DNA from: Phenylobacterium sp. SCN 70-31
GTDB taxonomy: Bacteria > Pseudomonadota > Alphaproteobacteria > Caulobacterales > Caulobacteraceae
NCBI RefSeq assembly: GCF_001724605.1
Contig: NZ_MEEX01000039.1
Span: 755 to 34,006 of the forward strand
DNA: 33,252 nucleotides
Direction: 5' to 3'
Positions 16,056 to 23,244 of this stretch are shown here, one piece after another. The notes beneath the pieces are model-generated. The model worked only from the letters and a program-made list of their open reading frames with translations. It was not told the origin of the DNA and searched no databases. The position numbers were made by a program, and so were the translations under genes. Positions within the stretch are counted from its first letter, which is position 1. Every line of letters begins with the position of its first letter.

Positions 16056-18004
16056 GCGCTGACCTTCCGGACCTCCTTGAAGGTCGACCGCTTCATGACG
16101 CCCCCGGCCGGACCCTCGGTGTTGGGCGGCGGCGCGAGAAGGCCCGCGGTTCGCCGCGTCACCTTGCGCACCTCCTCGTCGAACAGGTCGGCGAGCTGCT
16201 CGACCATGGCGCCGGCGAGCTGCTCCACGTCGACGATGGTCACGGCGTTCTTGTAGTAGCGGGTCACGTCGTGGCCGATGCCGATGGCGATGAGCTGGAC
16301 CGGGCTCTTGCCCTCGATCTCGCCGATCACCTCGCGCAGGTGCCGCTCCAGATAGTGGCCCGAATTCACCGACAGGGTCGAATCGTCCACCGGCGCGCCG
16401 TCCGAGATCACCAGCAGGATTCGCCGCTGCTCGGGCCGTCCGATCAGCCGCTGGTGCGCCCAGATCAGCGCCTCGCCGTCGATGTTCTCCTTGAGCAGGC
16501 CCTCGCGCATCATCAGGCCCAGGTTCTTGCGCGCGCGCCGCCACGGCGCGTCGGCCGCCTTGTAGATGATGTGGCGCAGGTCGTTCAGCCGGCCGGGCTG
16601 GGCGGGCTTGCCGGCCTTCAGCCAGTCCTCGCGCGAGCTGCCGCCCTTCCAGGCGCGGGTGGTGAAGCCCAGGATCTCGGTCTTCACGCCGCACCGTTCC
16701 AGCGTGCGCGCCAGGATGTCGGCGCAAACGGCGGCCACCATGATCGGCCGCCCGCGCATCGAGCCGGAATTGTCGATCAGGATCGTGACCACCGTGTCGC
16801 GGAACTCGGTGTCGTCCTCTTCCTTGAACGACAGCGGCGCCGTGGGATCGATGATGACCCGCGTCAGCCGGGCCACGTCGAGAATCCCTTCCTCCAGGTC
16901 GAACGACCACGTGCGGTTCTGCTGCGCCAGCAGCTTGCGCTGGAGCCGGTTGGCCAGGCGGGAGACCACGTTCGACACGCTGGCGAGCTGCTGGTCGAGA
17001 TATGCGCGCAGCCGCGACAGCTCCTCGGGGTCGCACAGCTCCTCGGCCGCCACCACCTCGTCGTGGGCGGTGGTGAAGACCTTGTAGGTGACGGCGCGGT
17101 TGTCGCCGGACGGGTCGGGGCGCGTGGGCTGCTCGCCGTCGCCCATCTCGGGCGGCTCGTCGCTGTCGTCGGCGTCGGGGTCCATCTCGGACTCGACCAT
17201 CTGGCTGTCGGTCTCGTCCGACTCCTGCGTGGTGGTCTCGTCGTCGTCCATCGCCGTCTGCTGCGGCGACTGGCTCTCGCCCTCGCCCTCGTCGCCGTCG
17301 TCCTGGGCGTCGGGATCGCCCTCGTCCTCGCCCTCGGCGTCCTCGTCGGCCTGTTCGGGGGCGTCCGAGAGGTCGTCGCCCATCTCCAGGTCGCGGATGA
17401 TGGTGCGGGCGATCCGGGCGAAGGCCTTCTGGTCGTGCAGCGACGCCTCCAGCCGGTCCAGGTCGGCGCCGGCCTTGGCCTCGACGTCGCCGCGGAACAT
17501 GTCCACCAGCGCCCGCGCGCTGGGCGGCGGCGGCTCGCCGGTCAGGCGTTCGCGCACCATGAGCGAGACGATGTCGGCCATGGGCGGGGCGGCCAGGGCC
17601 TCGGCCTCGTTGAACACGCGCCGCTGCCAGGCGTGGTTCATCACCGCCTTCAGGTTCTCGCGCACGCCGCCCATGGCCGTGGCGCCCACGGCCTCGATCC
17701 GCACCTGCTCCAGCGCGTCGTAGATCGGCTGGCCGGCCCCGGAATGAGGCCGGGTGCGCGAGTGTGCGGCCGGGTCGTGGTGTGCGATGCGCAGCGCCAT
17801 CTGGTCGGCCAGGCCGCGGATGCGGGCGGCGTCGTCCGACGTCAGGTCGCGGGGCGGGTGGGGGAGGACGGCGCGGTTGCCCGAAAGCTGCGGCCCCTCG
17901 CCCGAATAGACGATCTCCAGGTCAGGGGTCTCGGCGAGCGATCGCGCCGCGTGCGCCAGCGCGCGCTTGAAGGGCTCGAGGGGGCTTTCGGGGGTCTTGG
18001 CCAT
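16052..18004 (-). CDS. cobT: Aerobic cobaltochelatase subunit CobT
   Basis: CobT is the VWA-bearing subunit of the CobNST complex that inserts Co2+ into hydrogenobyrinate a,c-diamide in the aerobic cobalamin pathway. The 650 aa include the N-terminal CobT domain (MAKTPESPLEPFKRALAHAA, SGEGPQLSGNRAVLPHPPR), a long Asp/Glu-rich linker (residues about 220-300), and a VWA domain whose MIDAS motif DNSGSM begins at Asp411, followed by LGFTTRAWKGG. The partner gene cobS, often next to cobT, is not in the window; the upstream neighbour is a divergent DUF1328 gene. The downstream gene overlaps by ATGA. The start at 18004 has only a weak ribosome site (GACGGAC). Confidence 0.95.
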   Translation of the reverse strand: MAKTPESPLEPFKRALAHAARSLAETPDLEIVYSGEGPQLSGNRAVLPHPPRDLTSDDAARIRGLADQMALRIAHHDPAAHSRTRPHSGAGQPIYDALEQVRIEAVGATAMGGVRENLKAVMNHAWQRRVFNEAEALAAPPMADIVSLMVRERLTGEPPPPSARALVDMFRGDVEAKAGADLDRLEASLHDQKAFARIARTIIRDLEMGDDLSDAPEQADEDAEGEDEGDPDAQDDGDEGEGESQSPQQTAMDDDETTTQESDETDSQMVESEMDPDADDSDEPPEMGDGEQPTRPDPSGDNRAVTYKVFTTAHDEVVAAEELCDPEELSRLRAYLDQQLASVSNVVSRLANRLQRKLLAQQNRTWSFDLEEGILDVARLTRVIIDPTAPLSFKEEDDTEFRDTVVTILIDNSGSMRGRPIMVAAVCADILARTLERCGVKTEILGFTTRAWKGGSSREDWLKAGKPAQPGRLNDLRHIIYKAADAPWRRARKNLGLMMREGLLKENIDGEALIWAHQRLIGRPEQRRILLVISDGAPVDDSTLSVNSGHYLERHLREVIGEIEGKSPVQLIAIGIGHDVTRYYKNAVTIVDVEQLAGAMVEQLADLFDEEVRKVTRRTAGLLAPPPNTEGPAGGVMKRSTFKEVRKVSA

Positions 18005-18060
18005 GTCCGTCGGTCATAGAGCAGGGGCGCCGCGGCGGGAAACAAGGAATCGTGTCCCGC

Positions 18061-18085
18061 GGAACGGTCAAGCCTGATCGGCGTT
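18061..18085 (+). promoter_or_regulatory. EcfG/SigT-type general stress response promoter
   Basis: GGAAC (18061-18065), 16 nt, then CGTT (18082-18085) matches the alphaproteobacterial EcfG (Caulobacter SigT) consensus exactly. The downstream ATG is at 18124 with AAGGAG in front, leaving a leader of about 30 nt. It faces the DUF1328 gene. Confidence 0.75.
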
Positions 18086-18123
18086 CTCCTGGCGACCTCA
18101 TCTGCAGCCTTGAAGGAGACGCT

Positions 18124-18303
18124 ATGCTGAAGTGGGCCCTCATCTTCGCCATCGTCGCGCTGGTCGCCGGCGCCTTGGGCTTCGGCGGTGTCGCCGGTGT
18201 CGCCGCCGGTATCGCCAAGATCCTGTTCTTCATCGCCGTCATCGGCTTCCTCATCTTCCTGGCCCTCGGCGTCTTCGCCGGGCGCAAGCTGACCGGACGC
18301 TGA
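18124..18303 (+). CDS. DUF1328 (YtjA-type) small membrane protein
   Basis: This 59 aa protein consists of two membrane helices (residues about 4-24 and 29-51) and a short basic tail (GRKLTGR). The start MLKWALIFAIVALVAGALGF, followed by GGVAGVAAGIAKILFF, is the DUF1328/YtjA pattern. ATG 18124 is preceded by an excellent ribosome site AAGGAG (18112-18117), so the longer upstream reading is discarded. The EcfG-type promoter at 18061 predicts induction in the general stress response; related small membrane proteins belong to that regulon in other alphaproteobacteria. The molecular function is unknown. Confidence 0.93.
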   Translation: MLKWALIFAIVALVAGALGFGGVAGVAAGIAKILFFIAVIGFLIFLALGVFAGRKLTGR

Positions 18304-18304
18304 G

Positions 18305-18341
18305 AAGGGGGGCGGGCGGCGCAAAGCCGTCCGCCCTTCCG
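18305..18341 (+). terminator. Hairpin after the DUF1328 gene
   Basis: GGCGGGCGGC (18311-18320) pairs with GCCGTCCGCC (18326-18335) with one G-T pair and loop GCAAA, extended by AAGGGG/CTTCC. It starts just after the stop codon. There is no long T-run; a moderate terminator is likely. Confidence 0.55.
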
Positions 18342-18366
18342 TGGCGCAGAAATTCTGACAATGAAA

Positions 18367-18404
18367 CGCAACCGCAAAATGGTTGCGTATGAGAACTATT
18401 CGCA
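18367..18404 (+). promoter_or_regulatory. Fur box and adjacent inverted repeat before the siderophore receptor
   Basis: TGAGAACTATTCGCA (18390-18404) fits the 7-1-7 Fur inverted repeat (ideal TGAGAAT-N-ATTCTCA) at 12 of 14 positions. Directly upstream, CGCAACC (18367-18373) and GGTTGCG (18381-18387) form a perfect inverted repeat. The ATG of the receptor is 49 bp downstream. Iron repression by Fur is the simple reading; the second repeat could bind another regulator. Confidence 0.65.
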
Positions 18405-18452
18405 ATAACACCCCGGCCATCGCGGCGGATCGCGAGGATCAGGGGGATTGCG

Positions 18453-20606
18453 ATGCGGACTGTCTGGCTGGCCGGCGCCTCGGCGGTGGGCCTTCTCTGT
18501 GGCGCCGCCGGAGGAACGCCGGCCCGGGCCGACGTCACCGACGCCGAGAGCGCGAGAGGTTCGACCACCGTGGACGAGCTGGTGGTCACCAGCCGCGCCC
18601 AGCGCCTCTACCGCGCCGAAATCACCACCGTGGGCAAGATCGACGCCGATCCGCTGGACATCCCCCAGGCGGTGCAGATCCTGAACTCCCAGCTCATCGA
18701 GGATCAGGGCGCGCGCGACGTCACCGACCTCTACCGGAACATCTCGGGCCTGAGTTTCTTCTCGTACGCCGGCGTCACCTTCCGGGGTTTCCGTCAGGAC
18801 GGCTCGGGCACGTACTACGACGGTCTGCGCGGCGACCCGTTCATCGCATTCTCGGTGCCCCAGCTCTTCAACATCGAGCGGGTGGAGGTTCTGAAAGGGC
18901 CGGCCGGCATGCTGTATGGCCCCGCGTCGCCCGGCGGCACCATCAACTACGTGACCAAGACGCCCGGCGAGACCTTCGGCGGCCAGGTGCGGTTGACGGC
19001 GGGCAACTACGATCGTCTGGGCGCGGCCGTGGAGGTGACGGGACCTCTGGTCGATCGTCTCAGCGGACGGGTCGGCCTGTTCTACGAGGAGCGCGACAGC
19101 TTCCGGAAGAACGCCCGCAGCGAGAACTTCATCGGCGACGCCGGCCTGACGTTCCGCGCCGGCGAGGACCTGGCGCTGACCGTGGCCTACACCGCATACG
19201 ACCAGGATCTGCCGGGCAACCGGTTGCGGGGCGTGCAGGTGGATCGGGCCGGGAACTTCCTGACCAGCATCACCTGGAACCACAACGAGCCGAGCGACTA
19301 TCTGAAGTCGAGCGCCGAGGTCTATCGGGCCAAGCTGGTCTGGGACCCCGACGGTCCCATGCGGGGCGACTTCCAGGTTCGTCACTTCGACGCCAAGGAG
19401 GCCCAGGAGTACCACGAGCAGCGTGATCTGCTGGACACCGACGGCAACGGCGTTCCCGACACCATCACGCGGGAATTCCGGGATCAGCGCCGGGCCAGCG
19501 ACGGCCTGGCCTTCGGCGGGAACTTCGCGACCGACGTCGCGACCGGCGCCGTCAACCACCGGATTCTGCTGGGCGGCGACTGGTACGAGGAGAACAGCGA
19601 GTCGCTCGGCCGGACCGCCGTCGATCCCACGCGCGGGGGGCCGGTTCCAAACCTGTCGATCCTCAACCCCGTCTACGGCCGGACCAGCGGCGCGAACTAC
19701 AATCTGGCCGCCCGGGCGTATACGCGGTCGGCCTCGGCCAGCCGGCGGGCCGGTGTCTACATCCAGGACCAGATGATGATCGCGGAGCGGTTCATCCTGG
19801 TCGGGGGCGTGCGCTACGACAGCTTCAACGACCGCAACCGGGTCAATGGCGTCCGCTACAAGGACGACGACCTGACGTGGCGCGCCGGGGCGGTCTTCAA
19901 GCCGCGGCCCGATGTCTCGGTCTATGCGAGCTGGTCCAACACCTTCGAACCGCAGGGCGCGGCCAGCCAGGACGCGGTGGTGGGCGGCCCCTTCGCGCCC
20001 GTCACCGGCGAACAGCTCGAAGGCGGGGTCAAGACCGCGCTGTTCGGCGGCCGCCTCCAGACCGGCGCCGCCATCTACCGGATCGTGCGCGAGAACATCC
20101 TCCAGACCGACACGACGCGTCCGCCGGTCAACGGCCGCGACCAGCTCGCCCCCATCGGCGAAGTGACGTCCAAGGGCTTCGAGTTCGATCTCGCGGCCGA
20201 CATCACGCCCGCCTGGGTGCTGACGCTGAACTACGGCTACAACGACACCAGGGTCACCGGGACGGTCCCTGGCCAGGCGATCACCAACGCCGTCGGCGAC
20301 CGCTTCGTGAACGCACCGAAGCACAAGCTGGGCTTCTGGACCCGCTATCAGGTGGAGTCGATCCGCACGGCCTTCGCGTTCGGCGGCGAATATGTCTCGG
20401 AGCGTGTCGGGTTCGACGGCCAGCGGGTGAAGCCCTACACGGTCTTCGACGCCTCGATCATCAAGACCTTGGATTTCGCCGAGGTGATGCTGCGCGTGGA
20501 CAACATCTTCGACGAGACCTACGCGGCCTCGGGCTTCAGCCTGCGCAACGGCTCGTTCCCCGGCGAACCGCGGACGTGGTTCGTCGAGGTCCGCCGGAAG
20601 TTCTAG
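18453..20606 (+). CDS. TonB-dependent ferric-siderophore receptor
   Basis: This outer-membrane beta-barrel receptor of 717 aa imports an iron-siderophore complex using TonB energy. It shows a signal peptide (residues 1-26, ending ARA-DV), a TonB box (VDELVVTSR), and a plug domain with the siderophore-type motifs ISGLSFFSYAGVTFRGF, IERVEVLKGPAGMLYGP and PGGTINYVTKTP. A barrel follows, ending in the aromatic C-terminus RRKF. No extra N-terminal signalling domain is present, so it is not a sigma-regulating transducer. A Fur box lies 49 bp upstream of ATG 18453, whose ribosome site is GGGGG. A PepSY membrane protein follows after 6 bp, so uptake and iron release are probably co-expressed. The siderophore is unknown. 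Confidence 0.93.
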   Translation: MRTVWLAGASAVGLLCGAAGGTPARADVTDAESARGSTTVDELVVTSRAQRLYRAEITTVGKIDADPLDIPQAVQILNSQLIEDQGARDVTDLYRNISGLSFFSYAGVTFRGFRQDGSGTYYDGLRGDPFIAFSVPQLFNIERVEVLKGPAGMLYGPASPGGTINYVTKTPGETFGGQVRLTAGNYDRLGAAVEVTGPLVDRLSGRVGLFYEERDSFRKNARSENFIGDAGLTFRAGEDLALTVAYTAYDQDLPGNRLRGVQVDRAGNFLTSITWNHNEPSDYLKSSAEVYRAKLVWDPDGPMRGDFQVRHFDAKEAQEYHEQRDLLDTDGNGVPDTITREFRDQRRASDGLAFGGNFATDVATGAVNHRILLGGDWYEENSESLGRTAVDPTRGGPVPNLSILNPVYGRTSGANYNLAARAYTRSASASRRAGVYIQDQMMIAERFILVGGVRYDSFNDRNRVNGVRYKDDDLTWRAGAVFKPRPDVSVYASWSNTFEPQGAASQDAVVGGPFAPVTGEQLEGGVKTALFGGRLQTGAAIYRIVRENILQTDTTRPPVNGRDQLAPIGEVTSKGFEFDLAADITPAWVLTLNYGYNDTRVTGTVPGQAITNAVGDRFVNAPKHKLGFWTRYQVESIRTAFAFGGEYVSERVGFDGQRVKPYTVFDASIIKTLDFAEVMLRVDNIFDETYAASGFSLRNGSFPGEPRTWFVEVRRKF

Positions 20607-20612
20607 GGCCGC

Positions 20613-21836
20613 ATGGGCGCCTTGACCGCCGACGCGCCCGCCAAGGCCCCGCCTCGCGTCAAGGCGCGGTCGCTGTGGTGGGTGGTGCATAGCTGGGCCG
20701 GCCTGAAGCTTTCGATCTTCATGACCTTCGTCCTGGCGACGGGGACGCTGGCGGTCTTCGCCCATGAGCTGGACTGGATGGCGACGCCGGCGATGCGCGT
20801 CGCGCCCCAGTCGGCCGAGAAGGCCAGCCTGGGCGACATCGCCGCGGCCGCCCGGGCCGAGGTTCCCGGCGGCCGGCTCCAGTCCGTCTACATGCCTACC
20901 GATCCCTGGTTCGCCGCCGAGGTCTGGGTGGACGCGGGGGGCAAGCGGATCGAGCGGGTCTATGTGAACCCCTGGACCGCGGAGGTCACGGGCACGGGTG
21001 GCTGGGCCAACATCCACCGCGTCCTGCGTCAGACCCATCGCCACCTGATGCTGCCGGTGAAGTACGGCGTGCCGATCGTCTGCTCGATGTCGTTCCTGCT
21101 GCTGGCCTCGCTGGTCACCGGGCTGGTCACCTACAAGAAGTTCTGGCGCGGCTTTCTGCGCAATCCGCACTGGCGCGGCGGCGCGCGGCGTCTGAGCGGC
21201 GACCTGCACCGCCTGGGCGGCCTCTGGAGCCTCTGGTTCCTGGTTCTGATGATCCTGACCGGCCTCTGGTATCTGGTCGAGGTGCTGGGCGGTCAGGCGC
21301 CGCCGCATCCGCAGCCGCCGAAGATCGAGGCGCCGCTGCCGGCCCCTGCCGGGCCAGAGCTGGACGCCCTGGTCGCCCGCGCCCAGGCGGCCTATCCGAC
21401 GCTACGGATCAACGAGGTGCGCTTTCCGGCGGCCAACGGCGCGCGGGGTCTGGTCGTATCGGGCCAGGCCGATGCGCTGCTGGTCCGCGACCGTTCGAAC
21501 GCGGTCTGGCTCGATCCCGACTCCGGGGCCGTGCGGATGGTGTCGCGCGGCGAGGACCTGGGCGTCCACCAGCGCATCTCGGAGATGGCCGACCCGCTGC
21601 ACTTCGGCACGTTCGGCGGCCTGGTCACGAAGGTGATCTGGTTCGTGTTCGGCGTGTTCCTGACCGGACTCTCGATCACCGGCGTCATGATCTACAGCCT
21701 GCGGCTGAAGGGGGCGTACGCCGAGGGGCGAGGGCCGTGGGCGCGGGCCTTCCGCGGGATGGGGGTGTGGATCTATCCCGCGATCGCCCTGATTCTGCTC
21801 AGCCTCGCCCTGACTCCGGCGGGGCTGGCGGGCTGA
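20613..21836 (+). CDS. PepSY-domain inner-membrane protein, putative ferric-siderophore reductase
   Basis: This 407 aa protein of the PepSY_TM (PiuB/FoxB-like) family has four membrane segments: about residues 24-47 (WWVVHSWAGLKLSIFMTFVL), about 150-172, about 205-228 and about 345-370, plus a C-terminal helix near 385-405. Histidines lie at the membrane edges (VVHSWAG, HRVLRQTHRHLMLP, DLHRLGGLWS). In FoxB-type proteins such histidines hold heme and the protein reduces ferric siderophores in the periplasm. The start is 6 bp after the receptor stop, with AGGG as ribosome site, so it is in the same Fur-controlled operon. The reductase role is inferred from family and context. Confidence 0.85.
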   Translation: MGALTADAPAKAPPRVKARSLWWVVHSWAGLKLSIFMTFVLATGTLAVFAHELDWMATPAMRVAPQSAEKASLGDIAAAARAEVPGGRLQSVYMPTDPWFAAEVWVDAGGKRIERVYVNPWTAEVTGTGGWANIHRVLRQTHRHLMLPVKYGVPIVCSMSFLLLASLVTGLVTYKKFWRGFLRNPHWRGGARRLSGDLHRLGGLWSLWFLVLMILTGLWYLVEVLGGQAPPHPQPPKIEAPLPAPAGPELDALVARAQAAYPTLRINEVRFPAANGARGLVVSGQADALLVRDRSNAVWLDPDSGAVRMVSRGEDLGVHQRISEMADPLHFGTFGGLVTKVIWFVFGVFLTGLSITGVMIYSLRLKGAYAEGRGPWARAFRGMGVWIYPAIALILLSLALTPAGLAG

Positions 21837-21856
21837 ACCGCGCCCGCGCCGGCCTT

Positions 21857-23077
21857 CTACTTCTTCGCCAGATAGGCCTTGGACTGCTGGCCCACGATGT
21901 CGACCAGGTCGCCCATGGCGATGTTGGCGTCGATCAGGTGCAGCCCCCAGTCCGTCGCCACCACGCCGCCGGGGCCGACGACGTCGCCGTTGATGTCGTC
22001 GGTCCGCGGATCGGCCGGGTCGGCGGCGATGTGGACCTCCAGGTAGTTGAACCCGTCCTTCGAGACGCACTGGCCCGAGATCAGGCCCGGGACCGCGACG
22101 AACGGCGTGGCGGGGTTGGCCTTGCCCTTCACCCATTCCGGCGCCGCCGCGGCGGAACTGGCGATGTTCATGCCGTTGGCGAGATAGGCCTTGAGGTCGC
22201 CCTTGCCGCCGCCCAGCGCCGCGGGGTTGGTGCAGGCGGCCTCCATCCCGGGCTGCGCCACCTTGCCGAACCGGCTCTGCGGCGGCGGCGGGACGGTGTC
22301 GCGGAACGTCACGTAGCTGATGGCGCAGCCGGTCTGGCCGGCCGACCGGCACAGGGGGATCGTCTTGAACGCGCCCGTGTCCTTGCCCGCCTCGACCGGC
22401 AGGTTGGACCCCAGGATCAGGGTCGAGACGAGCTGCTTCTGAACGGGCTTGCCCTCGACCTCGGCCGGGATCATCCGGGTGAGGATGCCCGAGCCCTGGC
22501 TGTGGCCGATCAGCACCACGCCGCGCCCCTTGTTCTCGGTCTTGAGGTAGTGGTTCCAGGCGTCGACCACGTCGTTGTAGCCCACCTGCCGCATGGCGGG
22601 GTCGGCCGAGCCGGGGAGGGGCGCGCCCATCACCAACGCCTGCAACGCCGTGAGCGTGAACTGGCGGTAGAGGGGGGCGAAGATCCGGCACTTCGAGCCG
22701 AAGCGGGCGAGCTGCTGCTTCACCACGTTCAGCTCCTCGGGGCCGGCCTGCATGTCCGACACGACGCCCTTGTCGTTCGAGACGGTCGGATAGACGTAGA
22801 AGCAGTCGATCGGCGCCTTGGGGTCGGCCTTGAACGTTTCGACGCGGGTCGAGCCGTCGGCGTTCACCACCGTCGTGGTCAGGTCGATGGCGCAGGCGTC
22901 GCCGGCCTTGCCGGGCCAGCAGAGCCAGGACTCGGCGCGCGCATAGTCGTTCGGCGCGGGCGCCTGGATAGCCTGAGTTTGGCCTTGGGCATGGGCCGTC
23001 GCGCCGAGCCCCGCCCAGATCATCCCTGCCGCGAGTCCCCCCGCGAGCCCCGCCGCGAGCTTCGGCCTGCCCGTCAT
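21857..23077 (-). CDS. Secreted DUF3089 alpha/beta-hydrolase
   Basis: This exported hydrolase-like protein has 406 aa. A signal peptide covers residues 1-31 (LAAGLAGGLAAGMIWAGLGA, cut near AHA-Q). The DUF3089 pattern follows: NDYARAESWLCWPGK, DCFYVYPTVSND, FAPLYRQFTLTAL, and the nucleophile elbow GHSQG with Ser193. Several cysteines (for example CWPGKAGDAC and the later pair GQTGC/CTNPAA) suggest disulfides in the periplasm. A lipase/esterase-type activity is the family guess and the substrate is unknown. It is transcribed away from the PQQ dehydrogenase across a 167-bp gap and ends 20 bp from the convergent PepSY gene. Confidence 0.88.
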   Translation of the reverse strand: MTGRPKLAAGLAGGLAAGMIWAGLGATAHAQGQTQAIQAPAPNDYARAESWLCWPGKAGDACAIDLTTTVVNADGSTRVETFKADPKAPIDCFYVYPTVSNDKGVVSDMQAGPEELNVVKQQLARFGSKCRIFAPLYRQFTLTALQALVMGAPLPGSADPAMRQVGYNDVVDAWNHYLKTENKGRGVVLIGHSQGSGILTRMIPAEVEGKPVQKQLVSTLILGSNLPVEAGKDTGAFKTIPLCRSAGQTGCAISYVTFRDTVPPPPQSRFGKVAQPGMEAACTNPAALGGGKGDLKAYLANGMNIASSAAAAPEWVKGKANPATPFVAVPGLISGQCVSKDGFNYLEVHIAADPADPRTDDINGDVVGPGGVVATDWGLHLIDANIAMGDLVDIVGQQSKAYLAKK

Positions 23078-23244
23078 CGCGCCTTCTCCCCGTTTTGCGG
23101 TCTTCAGGAAACCCGCGTTCTGTTTTCGAAACTTGCGTACGCTTATCGCGCTTTACCCACCCGCGGTCCAGCACCCTTCATGCGGCCGCCGATTCCTCAT
23201 AAGGTCGGCGGCGGCGCTTGGCGGAGCGCCCTCGGGGGACGGCG

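Noticed and set aside
15051..17036. Possible 661-aa fusion of a CobT part with the phytase-like lipoprotein
   Set aside because: The first 327 codons are an out-of-frame reading of cobT. The real lipoprotein starts at 16055 with its own signal peptide, and CobT is intact in its own frame.
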